DNA of 64,000 nt from CAZDWZ01 sp964509425 (lineage in GTDB: Bacteria; Bdellovibrionota_C; UBA2361; SZUA-149; CAZDWZ01), in NCBI GenBank assembly GCA_964509425.1, contig CAZDWZ010000002.1:434001-498000 (forward strand). The letters are read 5' to 3'. Under the pieces are notes generated by a model that made no database searches, was not told the DNA's origin, and worked only from the letters and a program-made list of their open reading frames with translations. The number at the start of each line of letters is the position of its first letter. Position 1 is the first letter of the stretch. Shown here in pieces: positions 35,566 through 43,761 of the stretch. The position numbers were made by a program, and so were the translations under genes.

Positions 35566-36507
35566 TTATTGAAACGCCGTAAGGAGCTTCACGAAGAGTC
35601 CGGCCATCAAGAGTCCGAAGAATCCGGCGAACACCATCGCCAGAGGTCCGGTCGCTTTTACCGGCAGGGCCGTAATCTTTCCTTCGACCTGTACCTGACG
35701 CTGAGTCATGACGGTATCGGCGAGCTCTTGGAGCTGCTTGGAGAGCTCACCACCATGCTTAGAGCATTGGCCGAGGAACATGAACGCGTGTTTCACCTCC
35801 ATGAGGCCGTTTGCTTCACTCACCTCAACCAGAGAGTCTTCTAGGTTCAGTCCCGACCGCATGAGCTTTTCCACGTGCACGAACATTTCGGTCACAGGAT
35901 TATGGGAGTCGCGCTCGTTTGCCATGTGGACGATGTGCGAGACGCAGGGGCCGATATCGAGCGCGCTACTCACGCCGATGGAGATCTGCTCAATGACGAG
36001 CGGAAGGTAATACATGGTGTCGTCTTCCCGGGCGCGAATTTTACGCTCGAGCCAGGTAATCGGCGCCGCATAACCGATGAACATTCCAAGTACAAGGAAG
36101 ATCATGAGGAGCATCGGGGTTGGTGCCACCAAATAAATTAGTGCCGGAAAGATCGGACCGACCACTATGGCTGAGAAGATCTGTATGCGTCCGAACCAAG
36201 TTTTGTCCTCAGGAGCAAACATCCCGGCGCGAAAAAGTTTATGGGCGATGTCTTCGGTTTTTTTACCGCTCTGTCGCTTAGCCTGCTTCCGCAGTGTTTC
36301 AGCGTCGAGGTCATAGGGGTCGATTTCCCCTTTCATCGGCTTTCGTACAGTTCCGTCTTGCGTGCGGAGCTGTCCACTCATCAGCCCTTTCATGCCGGCA
36401 ACTTTTCCACCGGAGCCTCCGCCGCCGATGAGCACATATGCAAGCCCAGCGAGCAGGGCCACGATGCCCAGCGAGATTAAGATCACGAGGATTGGGAGCT
36501 TGTCCAT
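35566..36507 (-). CDS. tadC: Tad pilus inner-membrane platform protein TadC
   Basis: 313 residues. The T2SF (GspF/TadC) fold: an N-terminal membrane helix (about 5-28), a cytoplasmic stretch, a helix pair (about 110-150) and a C-terminal helix, with the conserved region DSLVEVSEANGLMEVKHAF and GGELSKQLQELADTV. TadB and TadC form the inner-membrane platform that works with the CpaF ATPase. The ATG at 36507 shares one base with the tadB stop (TAATG), implying coupled translation. Confidence 0.9.
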   Translation of the reverse strand: MDKLPILVILISLGIVALLAGLAYVLIGGGGSGGKVAGMKGLMSGQLRTQDGTVRKPMKGEIDPYDLDAETLRKQAKRQSGKKTEDIAHKLFRAGMFAPEDKTWFGRIQIFSAIVVGPIFPALIYLVAPTPMLLMIFLVLGMFIGYAAPITWLERKIRAREDDTMYYLPLVIEQISIGVSSALDIGPCVSHIVHMANERDSHNPVTEMFVHVEKLMRSGLNLEDSLVEVSEANGLMEVKHAFMFLGQCSKHGGELSKQLQELADTVMTQRQVQVEGKITALPVKATGPLAMVFAGFFGLLMAGLFVKLLTAFQ

Positions 36508-37514
36508 TAGACCTTAATGTTCGTTACTTTGGCAGACCAATAAAAACCAAAAATAATGAGCGCCATTCCTCCCTGCATCATGTTCTGCCCGAGCGGATGA
36601 GAGAACGCCGGAAACACGAGATCAGGAGAGGTGAAACAGAGGTAGACCATGAGGAGTCCCATGATGACCGCAATCGCATACAGCGAGCCTCTTTCCATAC
36701 CGACCGCAGCAACCGCTTTCTTTCGGAACTCCGAACGCTTCCGGACCTGCTTCGCAAGCCGCTCGAGCGTGGTCGACAAGGTTCCCCCGACTCTTCTACT
36801 CAATATGAGGCTCTGCACGAAAAGTTCCAGCTCCGGATGGGCGACGTCTTCGCCGAATGCGCCGATAGCCTGTTCTTCAGTGAGACCGAGACGAAGACGC
36901 TCAATGAGAAGCTCGATTTCCGCACGGACAGCAGACTCAGGCTCCAGTCCCTTGCCGGCGGCCTCAAGACCTTGGATCGCGTTCATTCCAGTCTTCAGCA
37001 AGCTCACGTATTGAAGCAGCAATACTGGATAATCCCGGTCGAAACGATCGAATTGTTTTTGAATGCGCCGGTCGACCATCGCCGAGACCATTGCAGGCGG
37101 AATCAACAACGCCACGAACCAGCTTGGAACTTTGAGCCATTGATACGCAGGAATAAAGCAGAACAACGCGACTGCGAGCTGCAGGGCTCTGAACTGAACC
37201 GGAGAGAAAGGCCATTTCGCATACCGGAGCCGCTTCTCGAGCGTCATCCGCGAGCTGCTGACTTTTTTCTTTCCGAGCTCGCCTTCTGCCGCCGCCGCAA
37301 GCGCGAGGTCGGCTTGCGACCGCGCGTTCGGGTTCGCCTTCTGGGCCGCGCGCTGAGCCTGGACCAATGTTCTGAGATTGCTCGTGACATCGGATCGCTG
37401 GCGAATCTTCGAGCCTCCGGGAAGCGGAACGCCGCCCATGAGGAGGAGAAAGACTCCCAACCCGAGAATCGCGACCAGAACCAGAGCGATGACCAGCGTC
37501 ACCGATAGAGACAT
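36507..37514 (-). CDS. tadB: Tad pilus inner-membrane platform protein TadB
   Basis: About 335 residues from ATG 37514 (AAGGTGG site). An N-terminal helix (about 4-26), a charged linker with an Ala-rich stretch, helices near 120-160, and the T2SF domain: DRDYPVLLLQYVSLLKTGMNAIQGLEAA, GEDVAHPELELFVQSL and SRRVGGTLSTTLERLA. Partner of TadC, directly overlapping it. Acts in the inner membrane to transfer pilin into the growing Flp pilus. Confidence 0.9.
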   Translation of the reverse strand: MSLSVTLVIALVLVAILGLGVFLLLMGGVPLPGGSKIRQRSDVTSNLRTLVQAQRAAQKANPNARSQADLALAAAAEGELGKKKVSSSRMTLEKRLRYAKWPFSPVQFRALQLAVALFCFIPAYQWLKVPSWFVALLIPPAMVSAMVDRRIQKQFDRFDRDYPVLLLQYVSLLKTGMNAIQGLEAAGKGLEPESAVRAEIELLIERLRLGLTEEQAIGAFGEDVAHPELELFVQSLILSRRVGGTLSTTLERLAKQVRKRSEFRKKAVAAVGMERGSLYAIAVIMGLLMVYLCFTSPDLVFPAFSHPLGQNMMQGGMALIIFGFYWSAKVTNIKV

Positions 37515-37577
37515 ACGCCACCTTCGATCTTGAAAACTCTGCTCCCGCGTCAAGTAGTTCGACGCGGCACGGTTTTC

Positions 37578-39041
37578 CTACCTTACAACGACGGCACCCT
37601 TGGACTGCGACTGATTGTTAAAGCCGATGTACTTTGGTGCGTCACCCAAATAAATTCCGTTCCGTTCGAGAATTTCCTCGTAATAGCTTGAGTAGGAAAG
37701 AACTTCCCACTGAGGATTCTCGCCCGGTTGAGCGAGCTTAAACATCGGCCGAACTTGAATATTGCCTTCGACGAAATGCCCAACTTCCATCACTTCGGCG
37801 AGACGCACCCGGCCGGTGCCTCGCTCACGTACGTTCCAGCAAACAACGTCAACCGCGAGAGCGATCTGCTGCCGGATGATATCCATGCTCACACCGCGCT
37901 GAGCCCGTCCCAGCAAGCTCTCCAGACGCGTGAGCGTCTCACGAGCATTTCTTGCGTGGACCGTGGACATTCCACAGTGCCCCGTCTGCGCGGACTCGAG
38001 AAACGCTTCCGCAGCTTCGGGGGTCCGCATCTCACCGAGAATTACTCGTGTCGGACACATCCGCAGAGTCGTCTTGATGTGCTCTTGGAGAGTCACTTCT
38101 CCGACCCCTTCGGTGTTCGCTGAGCGGGAAACCAAGCTGCGATAATAAGGATGTTGATAGTTAAGCTCCGGAGTATCTTCTACTCCGATGATTGATTCGT
38201 CTGCTTTAAATTGTGTTCCCAAGCAGCGCATCAAGGTCGTCTTTCCGGTTCCGGTTTCGCCCGCGACCATGAACGTGTGCTCACAAGTTCGAACCAGCGC
38301 TGCGAGATAGTTCACGATGAGCGGCGGAGCGACCTGATAGGCGACTAAGCTTTCAAGGGTTGCTTCTTGCACTCGCGGAACTCGCATCGTGAGAAACGGT
38401 CCGCGGCTTCCGCAGACGCTCTCATGCACGACGCAAAGCCGCTTTCCGTCTGAGAACGAAGCATCGATTGTATGCTGCTGAGTGGAGACGCTCTTTCCAA
38501 GCCGGAACAGAACACGGTCGATGAACGAAGTATACGCTTCGTGGTTCGGCCAATGCAGTCCGGTCGTTTCGCTGAATTTACCTCGTTGAAGAACGACGGT
38601 CTTATAATCGTAGCAGTGAATGTCGGTGACTTCCGGGTTGTCGACGAGCGACTGGAGGACCCCCCACCCGAGCAGATCTCGCTTCAAGTGAACGATGATA
38701 TCGGCCCGGGTAACGTCGTCGATGACGAAACTTCTGGAGGCGCAGACTTTGTCTATCGCCTTCCCAATGGCTTCTTCCGAAACTTCTTTGTCATTGTCTT
38801 CGTCAACTTTGCTTCCGAGCTCACGACGGGTCTCTTTGAGCACCGCGTTTGCGATCGGCGAAAGGCTGATGTGCGCCGATCCGCTGACAGAGGTCGCAGG
38901 CTTCTGAGCCGCTGGAGCCGGATTCTCTTTTCTCGCACCAGGCCGAGCGTTAGCAGTTTCCGCAGGTCCGGCACCGCCTTCTCCCCTGCCTCGTGTTGAA
39001 AACAGGTCTAGAAGACTATCTCGATCAGTATCTTTTGACAT
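37578..39041 (-). CDS. cpaF: Tad pilus assembly ATPase (CpaF/TadA)
   Basis: About 487 residues. A disordered start is followed by the secretion ATPase domain: Walker A GETGTGKTT (about 260), Walker B region VILGEMRTPEA and the His box STVHARNARET. It powers Flp pilin polymerisation (and retraction in some species) on the cytoplasmic face. ATG 39041 was preferred; a GTG two codons earlier is possible. It lies 63 nt ahead of tadB and 156 nt after cpaB on minus, in the usual Tad order. Confidence 0.93.
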   Translation of the reverse strand: MSKDTDRDSLLDLFSTRGRGEGGAGPAETANARPGARKENPAPAAQKPATSVSGSAHISLSPIANAVLKETRRELGSKVDEDNDKEVSEEAIGKAIDKVCASRSFVIDDVTRADIIVHLKRDLLGWGVLQSLVDNPEVTDIHCYDYKTVVLQRGKFSETTGLHWPNHEAYTSFIDRVLFRLGKSVSTQQHTIDASFSDGKRLCVVHESVCGSRGPFLTMRVPRVQEATLESLVAYQVAPPLIVNYLAALVRTCEHTFMVAGETGTGKTTLMRCLGTQFKADESIIGVEDTPELNYQHPYYRSLVSRSANTEGVGEVTLQEHIKTTLRMCPTRVILGEMRTPEAAEAFLESAQTGHCGMSTVHARNARETLTRLESLLGRAQRGVSMDIIRQQIALAVDVVCWNVRERGTGRVRLAEVMEVGHFVEGNIQVRPMFKLAQPGENPQWEVLSYSSYYEEILERNGIYLGDAPKYIGFNNQSQSKGAVVVR

Positions 39042-39197
39042 ACCCACCCATGACGCGAACCAAAGTGAAACCTCTTCCTCCCCGGAACAACCTCAGAGTG
39101 CGAACTGCTAAACACTCTGAAGAGATCGTCTACCGCAATCAATCTTTCGATTCCGGAGAGTCTGCAGACGACCCACAGACTCTCCGTTTCTGAGTTC

Positions 39198-40115
39198 CTA
39201 GAACTCTTTATCCAAGACCCATCTCTTGTTCTTCAAGACATACCGGATTTGCTTGCCGGTTTTCGGGTCTGTCGAATACATAATTCCATCGGCCGACTCT
39301 TCCTTCGGAGTTACCTTCTCGTCTGGAATATCGAGCACCTTATTTATATCGACCGGATCCGGATCAACCTTTGGCTGATCGACTTCGTCGCCTCCGACGA
39401 GCGAGAGGCTGAGCGTTCCCATCGTCCGGGCGAGCTCAATCTTCTTCGCGTCTTTTTCGGTCACGAGCAGAGTTACCGTGGTAGCGCCTTGATCGTTTGC
39501 AGCCGGAGCATTCGGGTTATTTGCAGTCATCCCTGCGACCGAGAGAATCTTCGTGAATCGAACAATCGTCGCGATTTGCTGACGTCCGTCCTTCACATAA
39601 GACCAGAGAACGTCGACGCGCGAATCAGGACGGGCGAACCCTTCAACTCCTGAACGGCGATCCACGGTAATCGTGACCGCTCGGTATCCGGCCGGGATGT
39701 TCAGTGAGCTGAACGACTTCTTGTCCGTAATATCTTCCATCACCACCGGCACGTTCGGGCTCACAAGTCGCGCCGCGAACTTATCGAGAACAAACGGAAG
39801 ATCCTTCTTGCGAAGTCCGCCGGGAGGAACTTGCGTGTCATCCATCATGACCGAAGTGAACATGACGTCTTTGAACTGTGTTCCCTCTTCAATACGGGCA
39901 ATCGCCACGAGCACTTCAGCTTTCCCTGGTGCCGGGACTTGCGCGGACGGCTGTTCGGTCGCAACCGCTTCGCCTTTATCTTTGTTTGAATTTTGCGCAA
40001 CAATGATGAATGCTGCAGCAAGGACAATAATTATAGAAACGAGACAACCAACGAGCCATCGAACTTTGGTTGCGTATGTTTGCGCCGGACTGACTCCCCC
40101 AAAACGCGATCCCAT
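39198..40115 (-). CDS. cpaB: Tad pilus assembly protein CpaB/RcpC
   Basis: 305 residues. One N-terminal membrane helix (about 18-40), a Ser/Ala/Pro linker, then an SAF domain (LVAIARIEEGTQFKD) and the CpaB core (ITVDRRSGVEGFARPDSRVDVLW; TVTLLVTEKDAKKIELARTMGTLSLSL). CpaB works in the periplasm with the secretin CpaC/RcpA. No secretin gene is present nearby. A GAGGAG site precedes the ATG. First gene of the cpaB-cpaF-tadB-tadC unit. Confidence 0.92.
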   Translation of the reverse strand: MGSRFGGVSPAQTYATKVRWLVGCLVSIIIVLAAAFIIVAQNSNKDKGEAVATEQPSAQVPAPGKAEVLVAIARIEEGTQFKDVMFTSVMMDDTQVPPGGLRKKDLPFVLDKFAARLVSPNVPVVMEDITDKKSFSSLNIPAGYRAVTITVDRRSGVEGFARPDSRVDVLWSYVKDGRQQIATIVRFTKILSVAGMTANNPNAPAANDQGATTVTLLVTEKDAKKIELARTMGTLSLSLVGGDEVDQPKVDPDPVDINKVLDIPDEKVTPKEESADGIMYSTDPKTGKQIRYVLKNKRWVLDKEF

Positions 40116-40572
40116 AACTCCTCACTCCTCTTATAAAACCACTCGATTCGGACCGGAGCTTTCTCCAATCCTTCTGTTCACTCAGACCCCTGCCGGCAGA
40201 CAGTCCATGAGCGGACGGTCGCAAGCGACTTAAGTTTCCTTAGTTCGAGGTCCTCTTTCTGACCGGCTCGTACAGTAATATACACCCTGTTGCGGGCAAT
40301 TTGGTGGTCAAAAGGACAATTTTCTCGAATTTTCCCGGTACAACGTTTTTTAGAATACCATTTCCCAATGAGGGATTCGAGACATCTTCCGCTTCGACCA
40401 TTCGCATACCCTAAATCGGCTCTCGCAATAGAATATCGACCTAATGCCGACACCGGCTTAAGAAGATAATCGATTCTGACAGATTCCGACCTAAAAACCC
40501 AGGAATTTACACTACTTCCGTGCCATCTTCATCACTCTTCGACGGGCCCCTCGAGGGCGCTTCACAAAAAAT
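40116..40572. other. Intergenic region upstream of cpaB
   Basis: About 457 bases between cpaB and the desaturase-family gene (both minus). The part near 40290-40340 is AT-rich and may hold the cpaB promoter. A minus-strand open frame (40178-40453) is Cys/Arg-rich with no family resemblance, so I do not call it a gene. Confidence 0.4.
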
Positions 40573-41580
40573 TTATTTCTTTTTGAAAGATTTTCGGAGC
40601 AGCCGGAACGAGTCTCGAAATGGGATCCAATACAGCATGATGAAGTTCGAAAACTCCTTCTCTGACCCGTCTCCGATGCCGAATTCAATGCGCTCTCGCT
40701 TCTTCGGAACATAGAGGGACCCGAAAATCCAATCCCAAAAGGCGAAGATGAATCCGAAGTTTTTATCCCAATGCCGTTTGGCCTTGCTGTGGTGGATCTG
40801 ATGCTGCGCCGGCGAGATGAAAATGCGGCTCAACGCCGGTCCGTAGGAGAACCAAATATGCGAATGGCGAAGGTGATACGACGCCACATAGAAAACAAAG
40901 AGAAACAAGTTCACGTTGCCCACGACGCTCATCGACACGTTCCGGAAGACGAAATACCTGAAAAAGGCGTCTGCGATCCCACTGAAGACCCCCGTAAAAA
41001 TAAAGCTGAGAAGGTCGTCGACAGGGTGCATCCGGTAGACCGACACGGGGGTGAGGACCTCGGCGGAGTGATGGACTTTGTGGAAATTCCAGAGAAAAGG
41101 AAATACGTGCTGGAGCATGTGAGAGAGGAACAACGCGAGATCAAAGGCCAGCACGAGGAGCAGCGAATACGCGAGCGACAATAGCGTGCTGCTTTCGCCG
41201 ACGATCGCGACTGGTCCAAAGGTCGACACCAGCAACCCGTACGTACGCGATGCCACGGCTCCGAAAATGTAGAGCACGGGTGCCATGATAAACGTGTAGA
41301 GAATCGCATTCGAGTAGAAGTAAAAGTAGTCTGCGACTGCTGAACGATGGGTGTAGACGGATTTCGGGAATATTTTTCGGAGCGCTCCGACGGGCGGGTC
41401 GGCTTGTTCTCCTTTCGCAGCCTTTTCGGCGGCTTCCCGCCGCGACTCGAGAATCGTCAGCACCATCGCGATCAGCAAGCTTGTCGCCAGATAGGGAAAG
41501 TAGATGCGCTGAGTCGGGTCAAAGAGGTAGTAAATGGGTGCTGTCAGCGTGTGTTCCCGAAAGGCACCCAAATATTCCAT
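40573..41580 (-). CDS. Sterol desaturase / fatty-acid hydroxylase family membrane enzyme
   Basis: 335 residues with several membrane helices. The di-iron histidine clusters of the family are all present: SHMLQH (HxxxH), HKVHHS (HxxHH), a middle SYHLRHSH stretch and HQIHHS (HxxHH). Such enzymes hydroxylate or desaturate lipids (sterols, carotenoids, sphingolipids, ornithine lipids) in the membrane using oxygen. The substrate cannot be told. An AGGAGAAGGAG site precedes ATG 41580, which overlaps the start of the divergent creatininase-family gene. Confidence 0.9.
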   Translation of the reverse strand: MEYLGAFREHTLTAPIYYLFDPTQRIYFPYLATSLLIAMVLTILESRREAAEKAAKGEQADPPVGALRKIFPKSVYTHRSAVADYFYFYSNAILYTFIMAPVLYIFGAVASRTYGLLVSTFGPVAIVGESSTLLSLAYSLLLVLAFDLALFLSHMLQHVFPFLWNFHKVHHSAEVLTPVSVYRMHPVDDLLSFIFTGVFSGIADAFFRYFVFRNVSMSVVGNVNLFLFVFYVASYHLRHSHIWFSYGPALSRIFISPAQHQIHHSKAKRHWDKNFGFIFAFWDWIFGSLYVPKKRERIEFGIGDGSEKEFSNFIMLYWIPFRDSFRLLRKSFKKK

Positions 41581-42592
41581 GAACTCTCCTTCTCCTCATT
41601 TCCATCGTCGCCGATCTGTTCGACGGTCACAAGGATACAAGTACACTCGCCTCGGACTTTGCTTGGCCGCGCTCTGCTCTCGGGTGGCGCTCTGCTCTCG
41701 GGTGGCACTGTGCTCTCGGGTGGCACTGTGCTCTCCTGTGGCACTGTGCTCTCCTGTGGCACTGTGCTCCTGGGCGCTACTGGGCGTTTCCGGATTTATC
41801 GCGCCTCGCTCCGCTTTCTCTCAACCACTCGACGCTCCCGCCGTCATCTCGCCCCGAAACAGTGTCTTTCTCGAAGACCTCACTTGGATGGAGGTTCGGG
41901 ACGCCGTCAGGTCCGGAAAGACCACCGCTGTAGTCCCCACGGGAGGGATAGAGCAGAGTGGCCCCTATCTGCCGCTCGGCAAACACAACTTCATTCTCGA
42001 GGCGACGATGAAGCTGCTCGCGGAGCGGCTCGGAGACACGCTCATCGCTCCTATCGTCAAATACGTTCCCGAAGGAAACATCTCGCCGCCCACCGGTCAC
42101 ATGGCCTACGCCGGAACTATCTCGATACGCGAAGAGACTTTTGTCGCCCTCTTAAAAGATGCGGCGAAAAGCCTAGAGGCTCACGGCTTTCGCTGGATTG
42201 TTCTGCTCGGCGATTCGGGAGACAATCAATCCGGCCTTCGCCGGGCGGCGGATGAGCTGAACCGCGAATTAAAACCGGGCACGAAGGCGATCTTCCTCCC
42301 CGAGTATTACAACTACACTCTCCTCACGACGTGGCTTGAGCAGCGCGGCTTTTTCCAGAAAAGCGAGGGAATCCATGACGACCTAGCATTTACGGCTCAG
42401 CTTTTCGCAATTGCTCCGGAGCTCATTCGCTTCGAAGAACGCAAGCAAGCCCAAAAAACCTCAATCAACGGCATTTCCCTGCTCCCCCCCGATCGCATCC
42501 AGGAGCTAGGCCAAGAAATCCTAAACAAGCGAGCAACCGAAAGCGCCGCAAAGATCCGCGAACGACGAACCGCCGCAACAGCCAAAAACTAG
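41579..42592 (+). CDS. Exported creatininase-family amidohydrolase with repeat-expanded signal peptide
   Basis: 337 residues from ATG 41579; an upstream ATG at 41534 with an AGAGG site is equally possible. A basic start is followed by an unusual hydrophobic region made of six-residue repeats (ALCSRV/ALCSPV, coded by the 18-bp repeat 41669-41770) and a likely cleavage site at SAFSQ. The creatininase domain follows: TTAVVPTGGIEQSGPYLPLGKHN (metal ligands Glu, and His of KHN in place of the usual DHN-type motif), GHMAYAGTISI, LLGDSGDNQ and a final Glu-rich helix. It would act in the periplasm. Confidence 0.82.
   Translation: MNSPSPHFHRRRSVRRSQGYKYTRLGLCLAALCSRVALCSRVALCSRVALCSPVALCSPVALCSWALLGVSGFIAPRSAFSQPLDAPAVISPRNSVFLEDLTWMEVRDAVRSGKTTAVVPTGGIEQSGPYLPLGKHNFILEATMKLLAERLGDTLIAPIVKYVPEGNISPPTGHMAYAGTISIREETFVALLKDAAKSLEAHGFRWIVLLGDSGDNQSGLRRAADELNRELKPGTKAIFLPEYYNYTLLTTWLEQRGFFQKSEGIHDDLAFTAQLFAIAPELIRFEERKQAQKTSINGISLLPPDRIQELGQEILNKRATESAAKIRERRTAATAKN
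41669..41770 (+). repeat. 18-bp tandem repeat within a signal-peptide coding region
   Basis: Five full and one partial copies of an 18-bp unit (first unit 41669-41686), coding for ALCSRV or ALCSPV. Copies 1-2, 3 and 4-5 differ by a few bases, consistent with stepwise slippage. The length is a multiple of three, so copy changes keep the frame. Confidence 0.9.
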
Positions 42593-42748
42593 CCGCAGCA
42601 AAAGCAACGCCGGAGAGGATTCCACCTGTCATCTCGAGATAGAGGCCTGCGAAGCGAAGCCGAACAAGCCCACACACCTCGTCACCCAGACACCGACCCG
42701 TTCAAAAGAAAAAAATTAATGTCGATGAAGTAAAAGTAGGCGGCGGGA

Positions 42749-42901
42749 GGTGGTGGGGAAGTTTGGTGGAGATCGAGGCGGAAGGGCGGCGAGGAGCGGA
42801 GTTTGCTACGGCAAATGCTTGCCGCGCCAAAGCCGCAGGCGACGGCGGAAGCACCACAGCCGCTCTTCCAACGAAGAGCTACGCCAAAATTCCCCACCAC
42901 C
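42749..42901. repeat. Dispersed long-hairpin repeat, copy B
   Basis: The outer arms GGTGGTGGGGAA (42749-42760) and TTCCCCACCACC (42890-42901) pair perfectly; inner parts (GGCGGAAGGGCGGC on the left, CCGCTCTTCCAACGAAGAGC on the right) pair in part. The core GGCGGCGAGGAGCGGAGTTTGCTAC matches copy A at 15641-15762, while the arm ends differ between copies yet keep pairing. The rest of the gap 42593-42964 holds no gene, only this repeat and the pilin terminator. Confidence 0.8.
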
Positions 42902-42912
42902 AGCGCAAAAAA

Positions 42913-42941
42913 AAAGTTGGGTGGTTTTGCCACCCAACTTT
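42913..42941 (-). terminator. Strong terminator of the Flp pilin gene
   Basis: Perfect 12-bp arms AAAGTTGGGTGG and CCACCCAACTTT with a 5-nt loop, followed on the minus strand by a run of T. It lies 24 nt after the pilin stop codon. Confidence 0.92.
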
Positions 42942-42964
42942 CATTGAACACAAACGAATGAGAA

Positions 42965-43159
42965 TTATCCGTTTGCTACGTTCATCGAGCTACCTACATA
43001 GCTGAAGCTTGTGCAAGCTTGACGACCAAGGAAGGTGATAGCCAAGATACAGACAACTGCGATGAGAGCAGCGAGAAGTGCGTATTCCAACATACTCGCA
43101 CCTTTCTCTTCTTGTGAGCCTGCTTCAACCACTTCTAGATTCTTGATTTCTTCGTTCAT
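42965..43159 (-). CDS. flp: Flp/Fap-type pilin, major Tad pilus subunit
   Basis: 64 residues from ATG 43159 (GGGAGAG site 9 nt upstream). A short acidic leader ends in EEKG; the mature pilin would start ASMLEYALLAALIAVVCILAI, with Glu at +5 and Tyr next to it, the Flp signature cut by TadV. The tail (QACTSFSYVGSSMNVANG) is short, as in Flp pilins. It is transcribed alone with its own strong terminator, as expected for a highly expressed subunit, between the cpaE and cpaB blocks. Confidence 0.93.
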   Translation of the reverse strand: MNEEIKNLEVVEAGSQEEKGASMLEYALLAALIAVVCILAITFLGRQACTSFSYVGSSMNVANG

Positions 43160-43761
43160 TGTACGTGTCTCTCCCACTTTTCGGTTAACTTTTTCCGGCC
43201 TGCATTCCCTGCATCCGCTAGACCTCGCTGCATCGATAGTCATGTCCATTTGATGCAATCGTTTGGACGTCGATACAGGAGATTAAGCTGCAGGCAATCG
43301 CAAAACACTGATCTGAGTTTCCTGACGAATTTCAGCATTGTATCAGGGTTTACCTGTACCGCCTACACATTTTCTTGAAGCCCCAGACATCTATTCGACA
43401 ACTATCGGCACCATTTTCACTATGATTGAGCGAAAATTCAAGCCCATAAATTAGCCGAAAATCTTCTCGTAAGATGTTATCCGTGAAAGGAGCGATTCTC
43501 GGAAGTTGGTCGCACGCTCGGATTCAACCATGAGAAGAGCCCCAAAATACAGCTTGAAATGAATTCTGTGTGCTACGGTAGAGGAAGCGCGTACGACATT
43601 TTGCGAGCAGCTGCGAAGTCGACGGAGCGAGTAGAGAACAATGACGGCGAAAGGCTCGTGCGCCGACAGTTGAATTCAAACCCTCAGGGCGGATCTAAAA
43701 CATCACTCGCGAGAGCGCTGAGAATCGAGCGTTTCGAGCCGATTCTCCGACGCTACAACCG
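43160..43761. promoter_or_regulatory. Upstream region of the pilin gene
   Basis: About 600 bases between the pilin start and the cpaE stop. The pilin promoter must lie in the first 200 bases. The part 43330-43480 is AT-rich. A plus-strand open frame at 43559-43765 is unlike any family and I do not call it. No RNA gene is recognised. Confidence 0.4.

Noticed and set aside
36438..37508. Plus-strand open frame of 356 codons
   Set aside because: Shadow of tadB on the other strand; the translation is Arg/Glu/His-rich with no hydrophobic pattern or motif.
41669..41770. CRISPR-like array
   Set aside because: Units are contiguous 18-bp copies with no spacers and keep a reading frame.
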